Of a DNA stretch of 64,000 nucleotides, positions 44,487 through 53,424 are shown piece by piece. Numbering within the stretch: the first letter of the stretch is position 1; the number at the start of each line of letters is the position of its first letter. The stretch is from Flavisphingomonas formosensis (GTDB lineage Bacteria > Pseudomonadota > Alphaproteobacteria > Sphingomonadales > Sphingomonadaceae), in contig NZ_WRPK01000001.1 in NCBI RefSeq assembly GCF_009755815.1, forward strand, positions 868,001 to 932,000, read 5' to 3'. A model generated the notes under the pieces. That model was given only the letters and a program-made list of their open reading frames with translations, had not been told where the DNA came from and searched no databases. Both the position numbers and the translations under genes were made by a program.

Positions 44487-46045
44487 GCGCATCGCCTGAC
44501 GTCACCGAGCCCGGTGGCGACATCAAGGCGCTCGCCGCCGGCGGGCGCACGAATTTTTTCGGCTTCCTGATCCGGCTGGCGGCGCGGCTGCCCTTCCTGT
44601 TCATCGCCGGCCGCATCTATGGCGCCGACGCGCTCGGCCGTTTCGCGCTGGCGACGATCACCATCGAGTTCGCGGCGCAGCTCGCCACGCTCGGCCTCAA
44701 GCGCGGTCTGGCGCAGCAGCTCGCCCGGACGTCCAGCCCGCATGTCCATGTGGTATGGGACGGGATGCTCGTCGGCATGGCGGGATCGGCGGTCGCGGCG
44801 ACGGTGCTGATCTTCCTGCCCGGCCTCATGTTCCCGAACAGCCAGATCAACGGGCTCGACTGGCTGCTGCCGCTCACCATTTTCGGTTGGGTGGGATCGG
44901 ATATCGCGCTCGCAGCGCTCGCCTATCGCGGCGATATCGGCGCGACGGTGAAGGCGCGGGCGATCGTCGAACCCTGGACGATCAGCATCGGCGCCGCGCT
45001 GCTCGCTTTCTATTCCCATCGCGATGGCCTGATCCTGGCCTATGTGCTCTCCACCATCGCGGCGCTGATCGCCTCGATCGTGCCGCTGATGCGCAGCTAT
45101 GGCTGGCCCTCCGGCTGGCGGCCCGAGCCGCTGCACCTCGCCCGGATCGCGTTGCGCAACCTGCCACTCGCGGGCGCCGACGCGATCGAATGGGGATCGC
45201 GCCGGCTGGATATCTACATTCTCGGGCGTTTCTTCCTGCCGGACATCGTGGGCATCTATTATGTCGCGCAACAGGTCGCCTCGCTGCCGCAGAAGCTCAA
45301 GACCAGCTTCGATCCGATATTGGGGCCGGTGATCACCCAGAATCTGGAGGAGGGCAACAAGCTGGCGGTCGCCAGGCAGGTCCGCCAGGTCGGCTTCTGG
45401 ATCATCGCTGCGCAGCTCGGCATCGCGCTGGCGCTCGGCATTCCGGGCAAGGCTGTGATGGGACTGGTCGGCCCCAGCTTCGTTACCGGTACGGCGGCGC
45501 TCGCCTTCCTGCTCGCCGCGGAGGCGATCGCGGCGACGGCGGCGGTCAGCGAGGCGGCGCTCATCTATGTCGCGCGGCTGCGCAACCTGCTGATCTCCTG
45601 CGCGATGATCGTCGTGCAGATCGTGGTGTCGATCGCGCTGATCTACGTAATCCGCGATTTCATGCCCGAATATCAGGCGATGGACCTGCCGGCGCCGGGG
45701 CCGGGCGGGTTCGGCAACGATCCGGTCTCTGCCGCGGGCGTGGCGATCGGCCTCATGGTGGCGCTCGCCTTCGCCTCGGTGTTGAAGGCGCGTCTGCTCT
45801 CCAGGCTGCTCGGCGGCCGCGTCTCGGGCTGGCGCTGGGCCTTGGTGCCGGCGACGGCGGCGGCGCTGGTCGTCGGCGCCGTGGCGACCCTGCTGCCCGA
45901 ATGGCTGGAGCTCGGCCTCGGCGTGCCGCTGATCCTGGCCGCCTATGGCGTGGTCGTCTGGTATCGCGGCTTCGGCCATGAGGATCGCGAGCTGTTCCGC
46001 ATGCGCAAGAAGGACGGCGACGAGCCCGTGGCCGCCAAGGCCTGA
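44483..46045 (+). CDS. Lipopolysaccharide/polysaccharide flippase-like membrane protein, 520 aa
   Basis: It is a multispanning membrane protein with about 12-14 hydrophobic segments. Its N-terminal pattern (FFGFLIRLAARLPFLFIAGR, then YGADALGRFALA) is like Wzx/MVF-type polysaccharide flippases. These move lipid-linked sugars across the inner membrane. The start is TTG at 44483, overlapping the polA stop by four bases (TTGA), so translation may be coupled. The C-terminus is a charged cytosolic tail. No other polysaccharide genes adjoin it, so the cargo is unknown. Confidence 0.85.
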   Translation: MSASPDVTEPGGDIKALAAGGRTNFFGFLIRLAARLPFLFIAGRIYGADALGRFALATITIEFAAQLATLGLKRGLAQQLARTSSPHVHVVWDGMLVGMAGSAVAATVLIFLPGLMFPNSQINGLDWLLPLTIFGWVGSDIALAALAYRGDIGATVKARAIVEPWTISIGAALLAFYSHRDGLILAYVLSTIAALIASIVPLMRSYGWPSGWRPEPLHLARIALRNLPLAGADAIEWGSRRLDIYILGRFFLPDIVGIYYVAQQVASLPQKLKTSFDPILGPVITQNLEEGNKLAVARQVRQVGFWIIAAQLGIALALGIPGKAVMGLVGPSFVTGTAALAFLLAAEAIAATAAVSEAALIYVARLRNLLISCAMIVVQIVVSIALIYVIRDFMPEYQAMDLPAPGPGGFGNDPVSAAGVAIGLMVALAFASVLKARLLSRLLGGRVSGWRWALVPATAAALVVGAVATLLPEWLELGLGVPLILAAYGVVVWYRGFGHEDRELFRMRKKDGDEPVAAKA

Positions 46046-46052
46046 CGACGCC

Positions 46053-46451
46053 GTGGCGCCGGCTCGCACCAAGCTTTATTTCGACGGCGGCTGCCGGCCC
46101 AATCCCGGCCCGATGGAGACCGCTGTGGTGGTGCGCGGCACGAGCCATGTCCGCACCGATCTCGGTATCGGCGGCAGCAGCGAGGCGGAGTGGCTGGCGC
46201 TGGTCCACGCTGCGGAGACGGCGATCGCGCTCGGGCTGGTCGACGTCTCGTTCATCGGCGATTCGCTGCTGGTGATCCGTCAGGCGAGCAGAGCCTGGAA
46301 ATGCCGCGCGCCCGAACTGCGCCTGCATGCGCAGCGCTTCGCCGCACTCACGCTCCGGCTCGGGCGGTTCGGCCTGCGCCATGTGCCGCGCTCGAGGAAT
46401 CTCGCGGGCATCGCGCTGGCGCGGCGGCACGCAGGGCTCGGCGTGGTATGA
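46053..46451 (+). CDS. RNase H-like protein, 132 aa
   Basis: The fold is that of ribonuclease HI: YFDGGCRPNPGP (catalytic Asp11), SSEAEW (Glu), FIGDSLLVIRQ (Asp70). The fourth metal-binding Asp, normally in an ADxLA motif near the end, is Gly here (NLAGIALA, residue 119). Activity may therefore be weak, or only nucleic-acid binding may be kept. The GTG at 46053, seven bases after the flippase stop, is chosen because the upstream extension is out of register with the family. It shares an operon with polA and the flippase gene. Confidence 0.85.
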   Translation: MAPARTKLYFDGGCRPNPGPMETAVVVRGTSHVRTDLGIGGSSEAEWLALVHAAETAIALGLVDVSFIGDSLLVIRQASRAWKCRAPELRLHAQRFAALTLRLGRFGLRHVPRSRNLAGIALARRHAGLGVV

Positions 46452-46533
46452 CGCCCACGGTGATCCTTGCCGTCGACAATCTTTAGCATCGATATGCCCT
46501 TTCCCCCCGTCCAGCCCAAGCGACGGAAAATGA

Positions 46534-47454
46534 TCAGGCCGTCGGCAGCGCCATCATCTCCCGTGACACCTCAAGGAAGCGCGTGACGGTCGGCCTGCTG
46601 TCATCGGTGCGCCAGCACAGGCCCGTCTCCAGCATCGGCGTCGGGCCGGCGAGGTCGACATAGGCGACGCCGGTTCGCGAAAGGTTGCGCAGCGAGGCGG
46701 GGACGAGCGCGATGCCCATGCCGGCCGAGACGAGGCTGATGATCGTCTGCATCTGGATGGCCTCCTGCGCGATCCGCGCGCGGCCGCCATGTGCGGCGTA
46801 ATAGCCGGTGACGAGATCGTGGAAGGCGGGTGCGCTCTGCCGCGGAAAGAGGATCAGCGGCGCGCCGGTCACCGCCTCCGGCGCCAGCCGCCCCGCTCCG
46901 TCCGGCCGCATCTGTCCCTCCGCGATCCAGCTTTCGGGTACTGCCGCGACCAGCGGCTCCGTCACCAGCGGCAGATAGGCGAGCGGATCGGGAAAGGCGG
47001 CGGCCGGCGGCGGGATGACGAGGCCGACATCGCCCTTGCCCTCGGCCAGCGCGGCGATCTGCACGTCGCTCGTCGCCTCCGTCAGCGTGATCGCGACGTC
47101 CGGGAAGGCGGTGGCGTAGCGGCGCACCAGCTCCGGCAGGATGCCATAGTCTGCGGTGCTGACGAAGCTGAGCGCGAGCTGACCGCTGATTCCCTCGCGC
47201 AGCCGGCGGGCAGTCTCAGGCAGCGCCACCATCCCATCCAGTACCGTGCGGACATGCGGCAGCAGCGCGACGGCGAACGGGGTCAGCGCCACGCTGCGCT
47301 TGGTGCGCTCGAACAGCGGCGCGCCCAGCTCCCGCTCCAGCGCCATGATCGACTGGCTGAGCGGCGGCTGCGTCATGCCCAGCATCTCGGCAGCCTGGCC
47401 GAAATGCAGCGTCTGGGCGACCGCCGCGAAATGGCGGAGCTGGCGGATGTCCAT
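46534..47454 (-). CDS. LysR-family transcriptional regulator, 306 aa
   Basis: The N-terminal winged HTH (DIRQLRHFAAVAQTLHFGQA, MTQPPLSQSI) and the C-terminal periplasmic-binding-like effector domain are both complete. It is transcribed divergently from ilvD with 126 bases between the starts. LysR proteins usually control the divergent neighbour, so it may regulate ilvD, although the effector is unknown. A candidate operator overlaps the region next to its start codon. Confidence 0.94.
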   Translation of the reverse strand: MDIRQLRHFAAVAQTLHFGQAAEMLGMTQPPLSQSIMALERELGAPLFERTKRSVALTPFAVALLPHVRTVLDGMVALPETARRLREGISGQLALSFVSTADYGILPELVRRYATAFPDVAITLTEATSDVQIAALAEGKGDVGLVIPPPAAAFPDPLAYLPLVTEPLVAAVPESWIAEGQMRPDGAGRLAPEAVTGAPLILFPRQSAPAFHDLVTGYYAAHGGRARIAQEAIQMQTIISLVSAGMGIALVPASLRNLSRTGVAYVDLAGPTPMLETGLCWRTDDSRPTVTRFLEVSREMMALPTA

Positions 47455-47464
47455 ATCTGATATC

Positions 47465-47488
47465 CTCTGCGACCTAATTAGGGCAGAG
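47465..47488. promoter_or_regulatory. Candidate LysR operator between lysR-type gene and ilvD
   Basis: CTCTGC and GCAGAG arms surround GA plus the perfect palindrome CCTAATTAGG. It starts 11 bases before the LysR start codon, which suits autorepression. A further small palindrome, ATATC-T-GATAT, overlaps the start codon itself. The assignment is by position and symmetry only. Confidence 0.55.
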
Positions 47489-47580
47489 TAATATATTTCC
47501 CCTTGATCGCGAAGCGGGCTATCTCCGCCGTCAAAGCAACGGGCCCCATAATGGGCCAACGCGACTCGGGAGTGTCCCTC

Positions 47581-49431
47581 ATGCCTGCCTATCGTTCCCG
47601 TACCACCACCCATGGCCGCAACATGGCCGGCGCCCGCGGCCTCTGGCGGGCGACGGGGATGAAGGACGAGGATTTCGGCAAGCCGATCATCGCGGTGGCG
47701 AACAGCTTCACCCAGTTCGTGCCGGGCCATGTCCATCTGAAGGATCTTGGCCAGCTCGTCGCGCGCGAGATCGAGGCGGCAGGCGGTGTCGCCAAGGAAT
47801 TCAACACCATCGCGGTCGACGACGGCATCGCCATGGGCCATGGCGGCATGCTCTATTCGCTGCCCAGCCGCGAGCTGATCGCCGACAGCGTCGAATATAT
47901 GGTCAACGCCCATTGCGCCGACGCGCTGGTCTGCATCTCCAATTGCGACAAGATCACGCCCGGCATGCTGATGGCGGCGATGCGGCTCAACATCCCGGCG
48001 GTGTTCGTCTCGGGCGGGCCGATGGAGGCCGGCAAGGTGGTCGTGAAGGGCGAGAAGCGCGCCCTCGACCTGGTCGACGCGATGGTCGTCGCCGCGGACG
48101 AGTCCTATAGCGACGAAGAGGTGAAGACGGTCGAGCGCTCCGCCTGCCCGACCTGCGGCAGCTGCTCGGGCATGTTCACCGCCAATTCGATGAACTGCCT
48201 GACCGAGGCGCTTGGCCTCTCGCTGCCGGGCAACGGCTCGGTGCTCGCGACGCACGCCGATCGCGAGCGGCTGTTCCGCGAGGCGGGGCGGCTGATCGTC
48301 GATCTCGCCAAGCGCTGGTACGAGCAGGATGACGAGACCGCGCTGCCCCGCGGTATCGCCACCTTCGCCGCCTTCGAGAATGCGATGAGCCTCGATATCG
48401 CGATGGGCGGATCGACCAACACGGTGCTCCACCTGCTCGCCGCCGCCCAGGAAGGCGGGGTGGATTTCACTATGGCCGACATCGACCGGCTGTCGCGCCG
48501 CGTGCCCTGCCTGTGCAAGGTCGCGCCGGCCAAGGCGGACGTGCATATGGAGGATGTCCACCGCGCCGGCGGCATCATGTCGATCCTCGGCGAACTGGAG
48601 CGCGGCGGGCTGATCGATGCGAGCCGGCCGACCGTCCACGCCCCGACGCTCGCCGACGCGCTCGCCCGCTGGGATATCGGCCGCAGCGACAGCGAGGCGG
48701 TGCGCAGCTTCTTCCGTGCGGCGCCGGGCGGCGTGCCGACGCAGGTGGCGTTCAGCCAGTCGGCGCGCTGGGAGGAACTCGACACCGATCGCGAGGGCGG
48801 CGTCATCCGCTCGGTGGAGCATCCTTTCTCCAAGGATGGCGGCCTCGCCGTGCTGTTCGGCAATCTCGCGCCGGAAGGCTGTATCGTGAAGACCGCGGGC
48901 GTCGACGAATCGATCCTGACCTTCACAGGCAAGGCGCGCGTCTATGAGAGCCAGGACGCAGCGGTGGCCGGCATCCTCGGCAACCAGGTCGAGGCCGGCG
49001 ACGTCGTCGTCATCCGCTATGAGGGGCCGAAGGGCGGGCCGGGCATGCAGGAAATGCTGTACCCGACCAGCTATCTGAAATCGAAGGGGCTGGGCAAGGC
49101 GTGCGCGCTGATCACCGATGGCCGCTTCTCGGGCGGAACCTCGGGCCTGTCGATCGGCCATGTCTCGCCCGAGGCGGCGGAAGGCGGGCTGATCGCGCTG
49201 GTCGAGACCGGCGATCCGATCGTGATCGACATTCCCAATCGCGTCATTCGCCTCGATCTCGACGACGCCGTGATCGCCGAGCGCCATGGGACGATGGAGG
49301 CGAAGGGCAAGGCGGCATGGAAGCCGCTTGGCCGCAAGCGCGCCGTTTCGCCGGCGCTGCGGGCCTATGCGGCGATGACCACCAATGCGGCGCGCGGCGC
49401 GGTGCGCGATGTCAGCCAGGTCGAGGACTGA
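47581..49431 (+). CDS. ilvD: Dihydroxy-acid dehydratase
   Basis: IlvD carries out the third common step of valine, leucine and isoleucine synthesis and needs an iron-sulfur cluster. The 616-residue product has the same length as the E. coli enzyme. The cluster Cys122 ([10 protein letters not shown]) and Cys195 (CPTCGSCSG) are present, as are [11 protein letters not shown] and the C-terminal [12 protein letters not shown] motif. The ATG at 47581 ([10 protein letters not shown]) is used. The upstream extension is not conserved in character. It is divergent from a LysR gene and is followed by a TonB receptor. Confidence 0.97.
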   Translation: MPAYRSRTTTHGRNMAGARGLWRATGMKDEDFGKPIIAVANSFTQFVPGHVHLKDLGQLVAREIEAAGGVAKEFNTIAVDDGIAMGHGGMLYSLPSRELIADSVEYMVNAHCADALVCISNCDKITPGMLMAAMRLNIPAVFVSGGPMEAGKVVVKGEKRALDLVDAMVVAADESYSDEEVKTVERSACPTCGSCSGMFTANSMNCLTEALGLSLPGNGSVLATHADRERLFREAGRLIVDLAKRWYEQDDETALPRGIATFAAFENAMSLDIAMGGSTNTVLHLLAAAQEGGVDFTMADIDRLSRRVPCLCKVAPAKADVHMEDVHRAGGIMSILGELERGGLIDASRPTVHAPTLADALARWDIGRSDSEAVRSFFRAAPGGVPTQVAFSQSARWEELDTDREGGVIRSVEHPFSKDGGLAVLFGNLAPEGCIVKTAGVDESILTFTGKARVYESQDAAVAGILGNQVEAGDVVVIRYEGPKGGPGMQEMLYPTSYLKSKGLGKACALITDGRFSGGTSGLSIGHVSPEAAEGGLIALVETGDPIVIDIPNRVIRLDLDDAVIAERHGTMEAKGKAAWKPLGRKRAVSPALRAYAAMTTNAARGAVRDVSQVED

Positions 49432-49484
49432 GATCGCGTCCGGCCGGTAAGGTCTACACATCGCTAACCAATAAGGCTAACTTG

Positions 49485-49509
49485 CCCCCGGGGAAGTGAC
49501 ACCCGGGGG
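49485..49509 (+). other. Hairpin overlapping the ribosome site of the TonB receptor
   Basis: CCCCCGGG (49485-49492) pairs with CCCGGGGG (49502-49509) across a 9-base loop. The right arm carries the G-rich stretch just before the GTG start of the receptor, so folding could hide the ribosome site. It could equally be the ilvD terminator. Confidence 0.4.
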
Positions 49510-49514
49510 GTAAT

Positions 49515-51794
49515 GTGGCGTTAAAGGGGGCTGCGTGCGGCGTGATGCTGTGCGCCATGATCGGATCCGGGCCGGCGCTGGCCGCGGATGGGGCAAGCAC
49601 GGAGACGGCGCCGGCCGAGGACGTGACGATCGTCGTCACCGGCGAGAAGCAGGATCGAACGCTGCAGCAGACGCCGTCCAGCGTCGCAGTGGCGACCGGC
49701 AGGACCATCGTCGACCAGAATCTCATCAGCGTCTACGACGTGCTCGATCGCATGGCGAACGTCGTCGTCAATGGCAATCGCACCAGCTTCTCGATCCGCG
49801 GCATCGATGCATCGAACGTGCTGGGTGGCGGCGATGGCGCGCTGGCGAGCGTCTATCTGGATGGAGCGGTGTTGCCCAAGGCGGCGCTGGTCACCGGCCC
49901 GCTCGATCTCACCGACATCGCGCAGGTCGAGGTCTTTCGCGGCCCGCAGTCGACGGTGCAGGGGCGCAACGCGCTGGCCGGCGCGGTGATCATCCGCACG
50001 GCCGATCCCAGCTATGACTGGTCGGGCCGCGCGCGGCTGCTGCTCGCGGACAAAACGGGTGAGCGGCGGGCGAGTGCGGCGATCGGCGGCCCGATCGTCG
50101 ACGGGCAGATCGCCTTCCGGCTCGCCGGGGAGATCGCCCGCAGCGATGGCCTCGTCCGCAACGTCAATGCCGGCGGCGATGCCGATCGGCGCAAGTCGGA
50201 GACGCTGCGCGGCAAGCTGCTGTTCACGCCCGCCGCAGTTCCGGGGCTGCGCGTCGTCGCCACCTACATGCACGATCGCCATCGCCGCGGCGGCCTGTAT
50301 GTCGAACTCCAGCCGCCCTACGCGCCGGAGGATCGCGTCTCGACCTCGGATCTGATCGACGTCACCGAAGTGAAGAGCGACATCGCGACGCTCGACATCG
50401 GCTATGATCTCGGATCGGGGCTGACGCTCAAGGCGGTCGGCAATTACAGCCATATCCGCAGCCACTATGCCTATGATCCCGACCATAGCGCGGATCCCGG
50501 GCAAATCGCGGTGATCGACGATCCGAACAAGACCTATCAGCAGGAACTGCGGCTGAATGTCGACTGGAACTGGCTGCAGGGCCTGATCGGCGCTTATTAT
50601 CTGCGCGACGACAATCGCGGCTATTTCTTCGGTGCGACGCAGAATCTCTCGCTGCGCCGACTGGGCGTGGATCAGTCGCTGCTCAAGCTGGGTCTGCCCC
50701 AGGCGACCGTCGACACGGTGATCAATCTCTACGGCAGCGGCGTGCCGATCGTGAACAGCCTCGATCAGCCGAGGGTCACGCAAAACCATGCCGCTTTCGC
50801 CGATTTCACCGTGCCGATCACAACCCGCCTGCGGCTGCGCGCGGGCCTGCGCTACGATCGGGAAAGCCAGCGGCGCGGCATCGACCAGCGCGTGGCGATC
50901 GACAAGCCGCTGCCCGATCCTGCCGCCTATCCGGGGCTGGGGCCGATCATCGGGCAGATCAACGGTCTGTTGCAGGCGACGGCTGCGGCGGCGACCAGCT
51001 ACCAGCCCGAACGCACGGTGCGCTACCATGCCTGGCTTCCGAAGATCGGGCTCAGCTATGACGTCATGCGCGACATGACGCTGAGCCTGACCGCGCGGCG
51101 TGGTTATCGCGCGGGCGGATCGGGGCTCAACCAGCAGCGTGGGCAGGTGTTCGTGTTCAATCCCGAATTCACCTGGAATTACGAGCTGGCGCTGCGTTCG
51201 GCCTGGTTCGACCGGCGGCTGACGTTCAATGCCAACCTCTACAGGATCGACTGGAAGGACCAGCAGGTCTCCGTCCAGCTGACGCCCGGCTCGGCCTTCG
51301 ACAAGCAGGTGATCAATGCCGGTCGCTCGCGGCTCTACGGGCTCGAGGCGGAATTCAGCGCGCGGCCGACCGCCACGATCAGCCTCGGCTGGGGCGCGGG
51401 CTACAGTCGCACCAAGTTCACCGATTTCGACGTCGGCATCGGGCAGGTGCTGCAGAGCGCGGCTGGCAACGAATTCCCCAATGCGCCGCGCTGGACGCTG
51501 TTCGGCAGCGTCACCTGGCAGCATCCCAGCGGCCTCTTCGCCAACATCAACGCCCGCTACCGCAGCGCCTTCTATCAGAGCGCACTGGTGCAGACCCACC
51601 GCGACATCCGCCCGCTGACTCTCGCCAATGCCAAGCTCGGCTGGCAGGGCGAGCATCTCGGCGCCTTCCTGATCGTCTCGAACATCTTCAACGTCGAGAA
51701 GCCGGTGACGAGTGCGCTCGATCCGGATGGTCGGCTGCGCGGCATGGTGAGCGAACCGCGCGTGATGGGGCTGAGCTTCGAGGGGCGGTTCTAG
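49515..51794 (+). CDS. TonB-dependent outer-membrane receptor, 759 aa
   Basis: It imports a siderophore, vitamin B12, sugar or other large nutrient across the outer membrane using TonB energy. It has a signal peptide ending PALAAD, then a TonB-box-like stretch (EDVTIVVTG) and a plug domain (RTLQQTPSSVAVATG, SFSIRGIDASNV, VEVFRGPQSTVQGRNALAGAV). The 22-strand barrel ends SFEGRF, with the terminal Phe as expected. The start is GTG at 49515. An in-frame ATG further in would cut the signal peptide. The ligand is unknown. No Fur box or sugar gene is adjacent. Confidence 0.93.
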   Translation: MALKGAACGVMLCAMIGSGPALAADGASTETAPAEDVTIVVTGEKQDRTLQQTPSSVAVATGRTIVDQNLISVYDVLDRMANVVVNGNRTSFSIRGIDASNVLGGGDGALASVYLDGAVLPKAALVTGPLDLTDIAQVEVFRGPQSTVQGRNALAGAVIIRTADPSYDWSGRARLLLADKTGERRASAAIGGPIVDGQIAFRLAGEIARSDGLVRNVNAGGDADRRKSETLRGKLLFTPAAVPGLRVVATYMHDRHRRGGLYVELQPPYAPEDRVSTSDLIDVTEVKSDIATLDIGYDLGSGLTLKAVGNYSHIRSHYAYDPDHSADPGQIAVIDDPNKTYQQELRLNVDWNWLQGLIGAYYLRDDNRGYFFGATQNLSLRRLGVDQSLLKLGLPQATVDTVINLYGSGVPIVNSLDQPRVTQNHAAFADFTVPITTRLRLRAGLRYDRESQRRGIDQRVAIDKPLPDPAAYPGLGPIIGQINGLLQATAAAATSYQPERTVRYHAWLPKIGLSYDVMRDMTLSLTARRGYRAGGSGLNQQRGQVFVFNPEFTWNYELALRSAWFDRRLTFNANLYRIDWKDQQVSVQLTPGSAFDKQVINAGRSRLYGLEAEFSARPTATISLGWGAGYSRTKFTDFDVGIGQVLQSAAGNEFPNAPRWTLFGSVTWQHPSGLFANINARYRSAFYQSALVQTHRDIRPLTLANAKLGWQGEHLGAFLIVSNIFNVEKPVTSALDPDGRLRGMVSEPRVMGLSFEGRF

Positions 51795-51836
51795 AGCACC
51801 GTGCGGAAAAGTGTTTTCCGCAGAAACGATGCGACG
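51791..51836. repeat. Dispersed palindromic repeat (AGAGCATCG family), copy 2
   Basis: It begins CTAGAGCACCGTGCGGAAAA and holds a 9-bp stem, TGCGGAAAA/TTTTCCGCA, with a GTG loop (51802-51822). It lies between the TonB receptor and the convergent SRPBCC gene and may also end transcription. It is related to the element at 5025. Confidence 0.5.
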
Positions 51837-51863
51837 CCTTTCATCCTCCCCCGCGGGAGAGGA

Positions 51864-52322
51864 TTAAAGCGCCAATTCTCTCTCGATCCGCTCGAACAGC
51901 ACGCCGGTGCCGTGTATGCGCTCTTCGAGATCCTGATGGCCGTCCAGCAGGGCGATCTGCTCGATGAAGGTCATCCGCGTGCCGGCGGGAGTGGGCGCGA
52001 ACAGCACGGTGACGAGCGAGGCGGAGAGGCGGACGTCGTCGACATGGATGTCGTAGGCGTAGATGATCCGCTCGTCCGGCACGATGTCGAGATATTGGCC
52101 TTGGAACAGGTGCACATTGCCGCCCGGACCGACGACGCGGCTGATCTCGCTTCCATAGGGGCGGAAATCGAGACTGAAATAGGTGTTGGTGGTGAGATCG
52201 TCACACGCCGCCCAGCGCTTCTTCGCCTCGGGGTCGGACCAGGCTCGAAAGACGCGGGCGGGATGCGCCGCCAACTCGCGCTCCAACGTGAAACTGCGAT
52301 GATCGACGCTGCGTGCAGTCAT
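51864..52322 (-). CDS. SRPBCC (AHSA1-like) protein, 152 aa
   Basis: It has a START/Bet v1-type beta-alpha fold with FTLERELAAHPARVFRAWSDPEAKKRW at its start (shown in part) and TPAGTRMTFIEQ later. AHSA1-like bacterial proteins bind small hydrophobic ligands and are often encoded beside ArsR regulators, as here. The start overlaps the ArsR stop by four bases (ATGA type). It is the last gene of GST-ArsR-SRPBCC. Confidence 0.88.
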   Translation of the reverse strand: MTARSVDHRSFTLERELAAHPARVFRAWSDPEAKKRWAACDDLTTNTYFSLDFRPYGSEISRVVGPGGNVHLFQGQYLDIVPDERIIYAYDIHVDDVRLSASLVTVLFAPTPAGTRMTFIEQIALLDGHQDLEERIHGTGVLFERIERELAL

Positions 52323-52666
52323 GGCAGTTTTGCCTCCTCTTCCGCCAGAAAGGCGTCCAGCCGGTCGAAGCTGCGGCTCCAGCGGGCCTTGCGAAGCTCT
52401 ACCCAGCGATCGATCCGCGCCAGCGCATCGGGCGCGAGGCGATAGGTGCGGACCCGGCCGAGCTTGGCGGATTCGACCAGCCCGCCCGATTCCAGTACGG
52501 CGAGATGCTTCATCACCGACGGCAACGCCATGGCGAAGGGGGCCGCAAGTTCTTTTACTGACGCGGGGCCCGTGCCCAGCCGGTCGATCATCGCGCGGCG
52601 GGTGCCGTCCGCCAGCGCGTGGAACAGGCGATCGAGGGCGCCCGCATCGCCCGCATCCTGGATCAT
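52319..52666 (-). CDS. ArsR-family transcriptional regulator, 115 aa
   Basis: It is a winged-helix repressor with LFHALADGTRRAMIDRL and SVKELAAPFAMALPSVMKHL, the usual recognition-helix region. No metal-binding ELCVCDL motif is present, so it belongs to the ArsR group linked with AHSA1 proteins rather than to the metal sensors. The start overlaps the GST stop (ATGA). It probably controls its own operon. Confidence 0.92.
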   Translation of the reverse strand: MIQDAGDAGALDRLFHALADGTRRAMIDRLGTGPASVKELAAPFAMALPSVMKHLAVLESGGLVESAKLGRVRTYRLAPDALARIDRWVELRKARWSRSFDRLDAFLAEEEAKLP

Positions 52667-53343
52667 GCCGCTTGCCGGAAGCGGGCGGGGATATCTGCGT
52701 TGAACGGATAATATTCGAAATAGGGCTGCGCCTCGGCGATCACGTGGCGAAAACTGGGGCGCTCCGCCAGTCGCTCGAAATAGGCGGCGAGATGCGGGTG
52801 ATCGGCAAAGGGCCGAACGATGCCGGCGTAGAAAAGGCCCGGCGCGGCCGCGCAATCCGCCATGCTGAACGCGTCGCCTGCGGCCCAGCGCCGGTCGGCC
52901 AGATGCGCATCGAGCATCGTATAGGCGGTTGCAAGCGTCGCCTTGGCATCGGCGATGCCGGCGGGATCCTTGGCGTCCGCCGGGCGCAGATGATCGCTGA
53001 CGAACTTCTGCATCGGCACCTGGACATACAGGTCGAAGAAGCGATCCCATAGCCGCACCTCCAGCCGCGCGTCGGCATCGCCGGGCAGCAGCGGCAACGC
53101 GCCGGGATGATGATCCTCGAGATATTCGATGATGATCGAGGTCTCGGGGATGGTGCGGCCGCGCGCGGCATCCACCAGCACAGGCATCTTGCCGATCGGC
53201 CAGAGGGCGAGATGATCGGCGCGAGACTGCGGCTCGCCGAGATTCACGATCACGCCGTCATAGGCGAGGCGTTTCTCCTCGAGCGCCAGCACCACCTTCC
53301 AGCAAAAGGAGGCGAGCGGATGGTGGTGCAGGGTCAGCGTCAT
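52663..53343 (-). CDS. Glutathione S-transferase family protein, 226 aa
   Basis: It has the thioredoxin-like N-terminal domain (LYHHPLASFCWKVVLALEE-type start, GKMPVLVD, and IPETSIIIEYLE, where E-S binds glutathione) and an all-helical C-terminal domain. It conjugates glutathione to electrophiles or acts as a reductase or isomerase. The start has AGGAGAG upstream. It is the first gene of a three-gene operon with an ArsR regulator and an SRPBCC protein, consistent with stress or xenobiotic response. Confidence 0.93.
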   Translation of the reverse strand: MTLTLHHHPLASFCWKVVLALEEKRLAYDGVIVNLGEPQSRADHLALWPIGKMPVLVDAARGRTIPETSIIIEYLEDHHPGALPLLPGDADARLEVRLWDRFFDLYVQVPMQKFVSDHLRPADAKDPAGIADAKATLATAYTMLDAHLADRRWAAGDAFSMADCAAAPGLFYAGIVRPFADHPHLAAYFERLAERPSFRHVIAEAQPYFEYYPFNADIPARFRQAA

Positions 53344-53424
53344 AGGTCTCTCCTAAAACTTATCTCATCAGCTTACTATTGAGGAGGGACGCTAGCCGCA
53401 AGAAAAAATAAGCCGATCGGATAA

